Position numbers and translations under genes: made by a program
Shown: one piece after another, positions 27,852 through 36,329 of the stretch
Layout of the letters: each line of letters starts with the position of its first letter
Numbering within the stretch: position 1 is the stretch's first letter
The notes under the pieces: model-generated
What the model saw: the letters and a program-made list of their open reading frames with translations, nothing else
Database searches by the model: none
Told to the model about the DNA's origin: nothing
Assembly: GCF_015206815.1 (NCBI RefSeq)
Contig: NZ_JADEXZ010000019.1
Coordinates: 1-64,000 of the forward strand
Direction of reading: 5' to 3'
DNA from: Fortiea sp. LEGE XX443
Lineage (GTDB): Bacteria > Cyanobacteriota > Cyanobacteriia > Cyanobacteriales > Nostocaceae
DNA: 64,000 nt

Positions 27852-29417
27852 ATGTCAGACCCCAACATTGGACGCTTACTCGGCAAACGCTATCAACTCC
27901 AAGAGTTAATTGGTACTGGAGCTATGGGTCGAGTTTATCGTGCTAAAGATATTTTGTTGGGGGGTGTACCTGTTGCTGTCAAGTTTCTCGCTCTATCGAT
28001 TCAAAATGAAAAGATGCGCTTACAAGAACGCTTTGAGCGAGAAGCAAAAACCTGTGCCTTGTTGGGACAAAAAAGCATCCATATTGTGCGAGTTATGGAC
28101 TATGGCGTAGATGAAAACAACACACCATTTTACGTCATGGAATATCTACAGGGATACGGCCTGGGTCAGATTATTCGTCAGCACAATCTAGCTTTACCCA
28201 GATTTTTTAGTATGGTGCGTCAAATCAGCCTGGGGTTACAGTGCGCCCATGATGGCATCCCCGTTGATGGCACTGTTTACCCAATTATTCATCGTGATAT
28301 TAAGCCCAGCAACATGCTGGTAATTCAAGACTCCAGTTTTGGGGAATTAGTAAAAATTCTAGATTTTGGGATTGCTAAGTTACTCCAAGCAAATAGCGAC
28401 CAGACAAAATTTTATTTGGGAACTCTGGCTTATTCTTCTCCTGAACAGATGGAGGGTAAGGAATTAGACAATCGCTCGGATATTTACAGTTTGGGTGTGA
28501 TGATGTTTGAAATGCTCACCAGTAAGATGCCATTGGTAGCACCAACTCACTCTTTTGGATCATGGTATAAAACACACCACACTCAAGAACCGCGCTCTTT
28601 TTCTGAAGTGAATCCTGGGTTACAAATTCCCAAAGAAGTACAAAATTTAGTCATGAGTTGTCTTGCTAAAGCACCAGGCGATCGCCCCCAAAAGGTGAGC
28701 GAAGTTTTAAGGGTGCTAGAATCTTTAGAACAAAATTATCGATCACACATAACTCAGCAAGATCACTCTACGCCCAAACCTCTAGCTACTCATACCATAA
28801 CCATTCCCGTTGAGCTTCAGCCAAAAACAAAGGCTGATGTACAGGTATTACCTTCACACGACGAAATTCTTCGCTCTGTTTCTTGGCCAGATAATAAGCC
28901 AATTGCCGATATTGTTTTCCCCCACACGATTCGCGTCAACGACGAAGTTTTACCGGCCCTATGGGTGATGTTACCACAACGGGAAATTCTCAAAAGATTC
29001 GTATGTAATCGTTATAATCAATTTCTTTTTTTGCCTGCACCCCATCCCATGCTGCTATGGATTACCGTTATCTACAATCGCAAACATGGTGTTAAGTGGT
29101 TGCCTTATTACCTCGATCTTAAGACGAGTTTAGGCCAAGACATCGCTAGATTACTGGCAAAAAATGGTTACTATCGGTTGTTATTTTTTGCACGGGAAGC
29201 ACCGAGTAACTGTTTTCATATTCTACTTTGCAGTATTGCTACTGCTCAACGCAAGAACCTAGAACAGTGGGCAGAAGAAAGTAAAATCTCAGGTTCATCT
29301 GTTGATCCACAAATTAGTAAAAATGTTCTCAAAAATGAGTACGAAAAAATTAAACCCCAAATTTTGTCTAAATTAGAAGCGATGGCGACAGATTCTCCCT
29401 TCGACCTTTCGGGCTAG
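27852..29417 (+). CDS. Eukaryotic-type Ser/Thr protein kinase with unknown C-terminal domain
   Basis: 521 residues. The kinase domain spans about 14-290: glycine loop GTGAMGRVYRAKD, VAVKFL lysine, catalytic HRDIKPSN with Asp149, DFG at 171-173 (LDFGIAKLL), GTLAYSSPEQM activation segment. After a 60-residue linker, a C-terminal domain (about 335-515) contains IVFPHTIRVNDEVLPALWVM and LLWITVIYNRKHG and LLFFAREAPSNC. It has no transmembrane segment, so the enzyme is cytoplasmic, and this C-terminal domain is likely a sensor or partner site. I do not recognise it. Confidence 0.88.
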   Translation: MSDPNIGRLLGKRYQLQELIGTGAMGRVYRAKDILLGGVPVAVKFLALSIQNEKMRLQERFEREAKTCALLGQKSIHIVRVMDYGVDENNTPFYVMEYLQGYGLGQIIRQHNLALPRFFSMVRQISLGLQCAHDGIPVDGTVYPIIHRDIKPSNMLVIQDSSFGELVKILDFGIAKLLQANSDQTKFYLGTLAYSSPEQMEGKELDNRSDIYSLGVMMFEMLTSKMPLVAPTHSFGSWYKTHHTQEPRSFSEVNPGLQIPKEVQNLVMSCLAKAPGDRPQKVSEVLRVLESLEQNYRSHITQQDHSTPKPLATHTITIPVELQPKTKADVQVLPSHDEILRSVSWPDNKPIADIVFPHTIRVNDEVLPALWVMLPQREILKRFVCNRYNQFLFLPAPHPMLLWITVIYNRKHGVKWLPYYLDLKTSLGQDIARLLAKNGYYRLLFFAREAPSNCFHILLCSIATAQRKNLEQWAEESKISGSSVDPQISKNVLKNEYEKIKPQILSKLEAMATDSPFDLSG

Positions 29418-29816
29418 GGTCTGATTGATTGCAAAATGTAAACTTTTATAACAAAAAATCTATATTCGGTTGTAAGCTCTACGTTATAGCAAATATAATG
29501 ATTATCGATGGCGAGTGATCAGCTAGTATTTATTGGATCTACGCAAAGCTTGCACTGCATCCAATACAGCACATAAATTAGTTTACTTAAACAGCCACTA
29601 TTAATATGGTTTAGTTTTAGTGACTAACTTACTCCCTACAATACAGTTTATTCTTAACAAATACATGCAGCCGTCAGGCTTGCTTTGCACATTGTTAAGT
29701 TTAGAATGGTTAATCTACAATTGCTGAATTAAAGTTGACGCCCCAGCATCCCCAGCTCTTTTCCTAGTTGGAACCAAGCAAGAGAAGGAGGTCGCCCACT
29801 GCGACACAAAACAACT
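29418..29816. other. Intergenic region between kinase and nblA
   Basis: 399 bp between convergent genes. No supported gene, no clear hairpin with a T-run. Short direct and inverted repeats are too weak to name. Confidence 0.4.
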
Positions 29817-30014
29817 CTATGCCAAAGTGGAACCAGAATCTAAGCCCCACTGGTGCTTGAGTAGCTCTTGGTAAGTAGCTTCACGGACAACCATTTGTTC
29901 ATATAGCTTGACTAAAAAATCTTTTGCTTGGTCATGGCTCATATTCTGCACTTGGGTAGCAAATGAGCGGATGCTGAACTGTTGTTCCAAAGATAATTCG
30001 ATTGGTTGATTCAT
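29817..30014 (-). CDS. nblA: NblA phycobilisome degradation protein
   Basis: 65 residues, matching chromosomal NblA proteins of Anabaena/Nostoc from start to end: the LSLEQQFSIRSFATQVQ first helix, then the MSHDQAKDFLVKLYEQMVVR and YQELLKHQWG second helix. NblA binds phycobiliproteins and the ClpC chaperone and directs phycobilisome breakdown in nitrogen starvation and during heterocyst development. The C-terminal LLKH segment is where ClpC binding has been mapped in homologues. A long (559 bp) upstream region precedes it, fitting a regulated single gene. Confidence 0.95.
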   Translation of the reverse strand: MNQPIELSLEQQFSIRSFATQVQNMSHDQAKDFLVKLYEQMVVREATYQELLKHQWGLDSGSTLA

Positions 30015-30573
30015 AAGTGAACTCCGAAAACAACGCGTAAAAGTGAGATTTTAGTGACACATATCCCAATAGGTCAGTAATGGGATAGTTGTTCTACATT
30101 TGTTCCTATGTATTAAGAAAGATAACAATTGTTTGACAACTTTGCCCACACTCCTTGGGATAAACTTCTGATATCCGTAATCGCTTTTGCCTAAACCTAC
30201 TGGTATACAACTCAAGTATGCTGAAGCCGATTCCGGGAAATTTCACGATTCGTGAAATTAAATACCTGATTTTAAGCCGGCCCAATTTCAGCGAGGGAGA
30301 TACTGATTAGAGGGATGGGTCAATAAAAGGTATTAAACCTGAATTATATGCGCCATATCGTATTATGTGCAAGATGTCAATTGAACAAATTAGATAAACT
30401 TCGCCTCCAACAGGCAAATTTGGAGGTTAAAAACAGTTGTATCAAGTTGTAAACAATAAAAATGCTCAGACTGAACAAATTAGTGAGTATATTTACTTGA
30501 AAAAATCAAAATGCGAAAGCCCAGAGCCAAAATTACTTTTGACCCTTGACCATTGTCTTTTTACCGTTGACTA
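30015..30573. promoter_or_regulatory. nblA upstream region with a 9-bp inverted repeat
   Basis: A 559-bp stretch between nblA and the PP2C gene stop contains the nblA promoter. The clearest operator-like signal is aatttcacg-att-cgtgaaatt at 30239-30259 (9-bp perfect arms), about 225 bp upstream of the nblA ATG. I looked for an NtcA box (GTA-N8-TAC) and did not find a convincing one by eye. Confidence 0.4.
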
Positions 30574-31305
30574 TTAAGTGTCTTGCAGTTCAACGATGAC
30601 AACTGTGATGTTATCATGTCCGCCTTGCTCTTTAGCAGCTTCTATTAGAGAGATAGAGGCTTTTTCTAGCAAAGGAATGTTTTGTAGACAATCAGCAATC
30701 TTCTCGTCCACCAATTCTTCGGTTAGACCATCACTGCACAACAGCAAGCGATCGCCTTGTGTTACATTTAGCGGTTGCACATCAAATTGGGTAAGGTCTT
30801 CCCGACCTAAACAACGGGATAACACATGGCGGAATGGGTGAACTCGTGCTTCCTCTAAAGTGATATCGCCAATCTTGATTGCCCTTGCAACCCAAGTATG
30901 ATCTTCTGTGATTTGCTCTAGTTGCGATCCTCGCAAACGATACAATCTAGAGTCTCCAATATGAGCGCACCAAGGGGCTTCTGGCTGACGAAAAAGTACT
31001 GCTACAACAGTAGTACCCATATCAGCACGTTCAGGATGATGTTGCTGATCCTGCAAAATTGCTTCATTGGCCTGCCACAAAGCTTTTTCTAGCAATTGTG
31101 CATCGGATTCAGGAGAATGCCAGTTTTCTACTAAATGGGCTTGAATTTCCCGTGTGGCAATGTGGCTTGCTTCTTCACCTCCTGCGTGACCGCCCATTCC
31201 ATCAGCCACGATAAAAAATCGTCCTTCGGGATCGACATAGTAGGCATCCTGGTTACTAGAACGAATAAGTCCCGGATCACTAAAACCCGTGAATTTCAAT
31301 TTCAT
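30574..31305 (-). CDS. PP2C-type protein phosphatase (PphA/PrpC-like)
   Basis: 243 residues with the short bacterial PP2C layout: SDPGLIRSSNQDAYYV (first metal Asp), FFIVADGMGGHAGGEEAS, GTTVVAVLF, HIGDSRLYRL, LLLCSDGLTEELVDE and GGHDNITVVIVEL at the end. The catalytic Asp and Gly-His-Asp-Asn are intact. It removes phosphate from Ser/Thr residues, opposing the window's kinases or acting on the PII protein as PphA does. It starts 18 bases past the stop of the ABC1 kinase gene, so the two are co-transcribed. Confidence 0.92.
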   Translation of the reverse strand: MKLKFTGFSDPGLIRSSNQDAYYVDPEGRFFIVADGMGGHAGGEEASHIATREIQAHLVENWHSPESDAQLLEKALWQANEAILQDQQHHPERADMGTTVVAVLFRQPEAPWCAHIGDSRLYRLRGSQLEQITEDHTWVARAIKIGDITLEEARVHPFRHVLSRCLGREDLTQFDVQPLNVTQGDRLLLCSDGLTEELVDEKIADCLQNIPLLEKASISLIEAAKEQGGHDNITVVIVELQDT

Positions 31306-31323
31306 AACTTTTTATTGCAATAA

Positions 31324-33060
31324 TTAATACATACGTTCATAACGGTCGAGGCGAAGAAGCAAGCGGATCAGTATTACTGAAACTGCTGCTGCTACCAAAC
31401 CAGCTAGCAGCGACAACCATACATAATGATTCACTAATAAAATGGTCGCTGACAGAGTAAATCCACTGATTATCAAAGCGTAGCTTATTCCTAGTTGAAT
31501 ATTACCCTGTCGCCGCAGCAGACGTTCTGATTCTATAGAACGCACTCGTACCCGCATGTCACCGCGCTCTAATTTCTCTAGGGTATCTTCTAGCCTACGT
31601 GGTAGTCCAAAGGCAGTCGTACTCACCTGAACTGCTTGACGACTTAATTCATTCAGGAAGCTATTACTGTCAGCACCATTCATATTTGTCATAAGTTGCA
31701 TTGCATAAGGTTGGGCAACTTCCATAAAATTAAACTCTGGATCTAAGCCCTTACCTACCCCCTCTAGAGTGGAAAAAGCTCTCATCACAAAAGTGAAAGT
31801 TGCGGGAAATCTAAATGGCTGATTATAAGCTATTTCGTATAGATCATCACTAATTGCTGCCACCGATTGGGTTTCAAACGGCTTATCCATAAAGTTATCC
31901 AGCATATACTGAACAGAACGCCGGACTGGCCCAATATCATCGACTGGGGCGATCGCTCCCAAATCAATTAGAGATTGTACAACGCGATCGCCATCTTTTT
32001 GGGCAATCCCAAACAGGGTTTCCATAAGTCCTTCCCGGATATTGGACTTAATTCGCCCCATCATGCCAAAATCGTAGAAGATCAAACCACCATCTGCACT
32101 TACAGCAATATTACCTGGATGGGGATCTGCATGGAAAAAGCCATTATTGAGTAGCTGATGTAAATAAGCCTGAGCGCCTTGACGGGCAATTAACTTGCGA
32201 TCTAAACCCGCAGCTTCTAAAGCTTCATATTGACTTATTTTAATTCCAGGCAGATATTCTAAAGCTAGAACGCGTGGGGAAGTGTAACGCCAGTAGATCC
32301 TTGGCACTTTCACCCAGTCATAACCGCGAAAGTTGCGGCGAAATGTATCAGCGTTACGACCTTCACTCAGATAATCAATTTCTTCCCAAAGAATACGACA
32401 ACATTCTTCGTAAATCCCCAGCCAATCTCGGCCTTTACCCCACTTGGGATGGTTTTGGAAGTAGCGAGCAATTCCCTTAAGAATTTGTAAATCTATCTCA
32501 AATAACTTCTTCAGTCCAGGACGCTGTACCTTGATAACAACAGCTTCCCCATTGTGCAGCACAGCTTTATGTACTTGCCCTAAACTCGCAGCAGCTAGAG
32601 GAATAGGTTCAAAACTTTGGAAGAGTTCAGGAATTTTCTTTCCTAATTCTTGCTCGATAATTGTCTCTACTTGCTCATAGCTAAATGCGGGGACTTTATC
32701 TTGCAACTTCGATAACTCCTCGACATATTCAGTCGGGAATATATCCGCACGAGTTGAAAACAACTGCCCAACTTTAATAAAGGTAGGCCCTAAGTCTAGT
32801 AGAGTATTACGCACCCAAATTGCTTGAGCTTTGCGCCTTGCAGCTTGTTTTGCTTCCGTTACACCGCCTGGGTAACTCCAAGATTTGTTATAACGCCACA
32901 GTTTGAACATAAAGGTCAACACAAAAGACCAAATGTCCACAAAGCGGCGTTTGCTAGAGTAGTTTTCACGATTCCAACGGTATGCTTTGTCTGAATAACT
33001 TTGTTCCATATCTTTTGCGTACCGTTGGTTTGTCACCGAATCAACTGGAAGATAAGACAC
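31324..33060 (-). CDS. ABC1/UbiB family atypical kinase
   Basis: 578 residues. The KxGQ motif is FIKVGQLFSTRADI, the nucleotide loop AAASLGQVHKA, the lysine VVIKVQRP, the catalytic loop FFHADPHPGN and the metal site FYDFGMMG. Two C-terminal hydrophobic helices (about 520-570) would anchor it in a membrane, unlike the 6626-8350 paralogue. It starts at a GTG with AGGAA 6-8 bases upstream; an ATG 17 codons later is an alternative. It lies between a DUF6825-like gene and a PP2C gene in one leftward cluster, which suggests a shared role at the thylakoid. Substrate unknown. Confidence 0.88.
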   Translation of the reverse strand: MSYLPVDSVTNQRYAKDMEQSYSDKAYRWNRENYSSKRRFVDIWSFVLTFMFKLWRYNKSWSYPGGVTEAKQAARRKAQAIWVRNTLLDLGPTFIKVGQLFSTRADIFPTEYVEELSKLQDKVPAFSYEQVETIIEQELGKKIPELFQSFEPIPLAAASLGQVHKAVLHNGEAVVIKVQRPGLKKLFEIDLQILKGIARYFQNHPKWGKGRDWLGIYEECCRILWEEIDYLSEGRNADTFRRNFRGYDWVKVPRIYWRYTSPRVLALEYLPGIKISQYEALEAAGLDRKLIARQGAQAYLHQLLNNGFFHADPHPGNIAVSADGGLIFYDFGMMGRIKSNIREGLMETLFGIAQKDGDRVVQSLIDLGAIAPVDDIGPVRRSVQYMLDNFMDKPFETQSVAAISDDLYEIAYNQPFRFPATFTFVMRAFSTLEGVGKGLDPEFNFMEVAQPYAMQLMTNMNGADSNSFLNELSRQAVQVSTTAFGLPRRLEDTLEKLERGDMRVRVRSIESERLLRRQGNIQLGISYALIISGFTLSATILLVNHYVWLSLLAGLVAAAVSVILIRLLLRLDRYERMY

Positions 33061-33119
33061 TCTGATTCCTAAACTGTTTTTGATGAAGGTGTCATTTGCT
33101 AATGAGCATTGACTGTTGA

Positions 33120-33434
33120 CTAAACAGAACTACTGCGATAACGCTGTAATTCATTCCGCAATAGAGCAATTTCTGCTCGCAATTCATCAATGTTTGCTTG
33201 CAAATCAATTGAATCGGAAGCACCTGTGCCTGTTTGACCAGCATTAGCCGCTTCTGCTGCCCGATTTGCTCGTTCTGTGACTTCTTCTGTAAACTGACGC
33301 AGGTGTTCTCTCGCTTCCGCATCAAATTTACCGAACTCACTCAACGCATCGGTCAAGGCAACCTCTAGACGCTCATTCATCACTTCAGCTACCGCTCTGC
33401 CTACGAAAAAGGCTTGTAAAAGGGGGTTACTCAT
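33120..33434 (-). CDS. Small DUF6825-like thylakoid-associated protein
   Basis: 104 residues: PLLQAFFVGRAVAEVMNERL at the N-terminus, a charged middle, an Ala/Gly/Ser-rich linker and a C-terminal coiled coil (DELRAEIALLRNELQRY, about 82-99). Conserved in cyanobacteria and plastids; function not firmly known. It is the first gene of a leftward set with the ABC1 kinase (59 bp apart) and the PP2C phosphatase. The family name is from recall and should be treated as tentative. Confidence 0.7.
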   Translation of the reverse strand: MSNPLLQAFFVGRAVAEVMNERLEVALTDALSEFGKFDAEAREHLRQFTEEVTERANRAAEAANAGQTGTGASDSIDLQANIDELRAEIALLRNELQRYRSSSV

Positions 33435-33995
33435 AAATTTTTGTTACGCTCATCCGCAAGAGAATTATAACTTGCCCGTATGCTTCACTGCTTCTATCTA
33501 GAAGTTTGAGGTTAACTTTACAAGTTAAAGTTAGATATTTTACAGTTAATAATTATAATCACATAGATATATAATTATTGAACTAAGTATTAATTACTAT
33601 ATTAAGAAAATCTAAAAATATTTGATTAATCTGCTTAAGAGATATTCTGATTTGCTTAATTTCTTTATTTAAGAGGGCTTTATGGCGTTTCGTGTTTTAG
33701 TGCGGCACATTTCGTTGAAATTAGGGGCTAGAGGCTAGTTAGGGTTTACATCATGTCGTTGATAACTGTTATAAAATTAGCTTCCTTTTGAATACAAGAT
33801 TGAAGTTTATGTTTATTTACAGTTTTAATTGTTATACCAAAAAATCAACGATTTTTCTCACATTTACATCAAATCCAAGTTCATATTTTAAGGTAAAAAA
33901 ACTAATTTTATTTAAGTAAAAAATATAAGCAACAAGGGATTATAGTAACAAATGTGGAAGAAAATTAATTTACAATATTCACATCAAAATTAATT
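33435..33995. other. AT-rich divergent intergenic region
   Basis: 561 bp, very AT-rich, between the start of the leftward 104-residue gene and the start of the rightward lipoprotein gene. It must hold both promoters. Nothing else is recognised. Confidence 0.45.
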
Positions 33996-34955
33996 ATGTT
34001 TGAGAATTTTTATGATTTGCAAAAAAACACACTTCGTAAATTCGCTTTAATTTTTTCTGCTATTAGTTTAACTATTAGTAGCTGTACCCCTGAAAGAAGA
34101 TCCATGCTCAGAGCAACATCTGAAAATTTCCGCAATCAAGCCGTTGAAGCTATTACAGCATATAGAGAAATTAATCAACTACAGTTAAGAGAATCAACTG
34201 AGGATAATATAGACTCAACTATTGCTGAACTACTAAATAATCCTATCCTTGAGAATAATGATGAGGGCATCGATTTTCAACAGCTAGATTTAATTATTTT
34301 AGGAGATAAAAATCAGCCATCAGAACTTGATACAGCATTAAATAATTTACAAGCAGAATATGATAAAGCTGTAGAAATATTTACTAACCTAGAAACAATT
34401 GACATTGGAAGTAGAAAGATAGTAACTCAAGCAGTTCAACCAGCCCGGTGTTTAACAGTTAAAATGCTACGCCTTGCTCAACTCTTACAAAAAAATCCAC
34501 CAAAACCAAAGAATCCTGAAAGAGCAGTAATTGGGGTAGAGCTAATTAAGCTGCGTCAACAGTACAGACAAATTAATATATTAGAAACTCAGAAGAAAGA
34601 AATTGAAGATCAAGTTAGTATCCTAATCAATAAGTGGCGTAATCTGGATTTAGAAGAAAAAGAAATGGTAGAGACTGCGATCGCTAAATTTATAGTAGCA
34701 GCAGATAAAGGTCAAAGGCTCTCAAAACTTATTGATGAATATCCTCATCTTAGCTTTGATGTAATTTCGTTTAGAGTTACTCAAATTTTGAGTTTAACTA
34801 CAAATATTACTGGCAATAACTACAGTTCACTGACAGGAAAAATCAACACTATTGAGCAGGAAATAAAATCAGATCAAACTCTTAGTAGTTTCTTTATAGA
34901 TGTTGTTAATGGTCAATCAAAGCCAGATAAATCTCAACTTAAATGCCAACTTTAA
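33996..34955 (+). CDS. Hypothetical lipoprotein with coiled coils
   Basis: 319 residues. After a basic N-terminus and a hydrophobic stretch (about 16-27), the sequence SLTISSC gives a plausible lipobox with Cys30, so it is probably a lipoprotein. The rest is mainly helical and charged, with heptad-like runs (about 110-130 and 190-225) and no catalytic motif. The next gene follows 13 bases after the stop, so they form a pair. Codon use is strongly AT-rich relative to the flanks. No family recognised. Confidence 0.6.
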   Translation: MFENFYDLQKNTLRKFALIFSAISLTISSCTPERRSMLRATSENFRNQAVEAITAYREINQLQLRESTEDNIDSTIAELLNNPILENNDEGIDFQQLDLIILGDKNQPSELDTALNNLQAEYDKAVEIFTNLETIDIGSRKIVTQAVQPARCLTVKMLRLAQLLQKNPPKPKNPERAVIGVELIKLRQQYRQINILETQKKEIEDQVSILINKWRNLDLEEKEMVETAIAKFIVAADKGQRLSKLIDEYPHLSFDVISFRVTQILSLTTNITGNNYSSLTGKINTIEQEIKSDQTLSSFFIDVVNGQSKPDKSQLKCQL

Positions 34956-34968
34956 AAAGGTGTGAATA

Positions 34969-35400
34969 ATGAATAATGACCCTATGGATAGTACACCGGT
35001 AGATAATAAAACTATAAATGGGCTAGTTATAATCATCAAACAGCTGCAATCCGAACCTAGTGATAGTATTGATTTACAAAAGCTGCAACAACTAGAAGAT
35101 AAATTAGAAGATATATTACTAACCCTACAATTTGAGTTGAAGCAAGCTAAGGATAAAAGTAATTGGGACTCAGTAAATAAATTAAGACCAGCGGTTCGGG
35201 AATGTAAATACACAATAGATAGTATTAGAGCCGCGATTATCAATAAAATTGTGATTGGAGTGAATTCAGAAAATCTCCAAGAAATGCAGAAAATTTTGCA
35301 AAATCTAGAAGAAGCGCATCAAACTCAGATGCAGATTAATGTTGTAATTGGTTTGTTTGGGTTTTTACGTAGGCTATTATCTGGTAGAATTTTATTCTAG
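34969..35400 (+). CDS. Hypothetical helical protein, partner of the lipoprotein
   Basis: 143 residues, starting 13 bases after the lipoprotein stop with a GGTG site about 9 bases upstream of the ATG. Almost wholly alpha-helical: residues 38-65 and 108-125 look like coiled coils (LQQLEDKLEDILLTLQFEL). The C-terminal 25 residues are hydrophobic and then basic (VVIGLFGFLRRLLSGRILF), perhaps a membrane-interacting end. Unknown function; probably acts with the upstream lipoprotein. Confidence 0.6.
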   Translation: MNNDPMDSTPVDNKTINGLVIIIKQLQSEPSDSIDLQKLQQLEDKLEDILLTLQFELKQAKDKSNWDSVNKLRPAVRECKYTIDSIRAAIINKIVIGVNSENLQEMQKILQNLEEAHQTQMQINVVIGLFGFLRRLLSGRILF

Positions 35401-35470
35401 GATAAAGTTGGTAATGTACATAAGCCATATCTCTACTTACTTAAATTCGTAATTAAACATTATGAATTAC

Positions 35471-35537
35471 GTTCTCCTTGCGGAGGAACAAGCGTTCGAC
35501 TGAGTTCACGCCGAAGTCTACACGTAGCGTCTCACAG
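35471..35537 (-). repeat. Dispersed repeat, copy B (about 67 bp)
   Basis: Read on the minus strand, this segment matches 15391-15456 closely (gagacgctacgtgtagac and on through ttcctccgca). The two copies are in opposite orientation on the window, 20 kb apart. It lies between the helical protein gene and the TetR gene, whose stop is 20 bases away. Confidence 0.7.
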
Positions 35538-35556
35538 AAAGCGTCATTACGAATTG

Positions 35557-36189
35557 CTAAATTCTACCTGCACTAACAACTGGTAAAGAATTTACACTGA
35601 TACCACGGACAAAAACATCTACACAGGTATCGATATATTCATCACAGGTATAGCTGTTTTTCTTGAGCTTGACATTACGGCAGAGCATACCTGCTAGTAA
35701 CACTCCTGTAAACATATCGATCGCTGCCACTGGATCAAGTTCCGGTCTAACAGTACCACGTTTCTGACCGAATTTGAGGTAAGTAACTAGTTGTTCGCTC
35801 CAGGGTTGAACGGCTTCTTGGATAACTTGCTTGGCTGCTTCTGGATGACGTTTAGCTTCCCCAATGAAGGTACGAATCAAATCTTCTTGGGCTTCCAGCA
35901 TAGTATTGTAGAGTTCGGCATAGCGTCTCAAGTCAACACGCAGATTTTGTGTCCAAGTTTCGGGGTGAGCTAAAGCTTCTATTTGGAGTGCTAGAGCATT
36001 TTCAAGGACTGCTTTGAGGAGTTGTTCTTTGCTGGCAAAGTGACGAAATAAAGTTACCTCATTCACCTCAGCAACACGAGCTATTTCACGGGTAGTTGCG
36101 CCTTGTACACCTAAACTAGCAAATACCTGTGAGGCGGCTTCTATCAAACGTGTACGGGTGAGAGTCGATGAACGAACGTTTTTAATCAT
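35557..36189 (-). CDS. TetR/AcrR family transcriptional regulator
   Basis: 210 residues. Residues 10-57 are a TetR helix-turn-helix: RLIEAASQVFASLGVQGATT, then IARVAEVNEVTLFRHFASKE, which ends with the family's LFRHF-SKE signature. The C-terminal ligand domain (60-190) is of the AcrR type. It lies 140 bases downstream of the adenylate-forming enzyme gene on the same strand, and probably controls that gene and itself in response to a small hydrophobic ligand. No operator palindrome was found between them. Confidence 0.85.
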   Translation of the reverse strand: MIKNVRSSTLTRTRLIEAASQVFASLGVQGATTREIARVAEVNEVTLFRHFASKEQLLKAVLENALALQIEALAHPETWTQNLRVDLRRYAELYNTMLEAQEDLIRTFIGEAKRHPEAAKQVIQEAVQPWSEQLVTYLKFGQKRGTVRPELDPVAAIDMFTGVLLAGMLCRNVKLKKNSYTCDEYIDTCVDVFVRGISVNSLPVVSAGRI

Positions 36190-36329
36190 TTTGCTTGTAA
36201 GTACTTGCTTGCATTATAGAATTTAAAAAAGATGGTATTAAGCAACTTAATACAATGTTTAGCAAAAAACGGCAAAGCTCAGAAAAGAGGTATGGTCAAG
36301 ATTAATAAAGCTTTACTAATCAATACTGC

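Noticed and set aside
30015-30573. NtcA box upstream of nblA
   Set aside because: No GTA-N8-TAC match with an appropriate -10 was convincing by eye.
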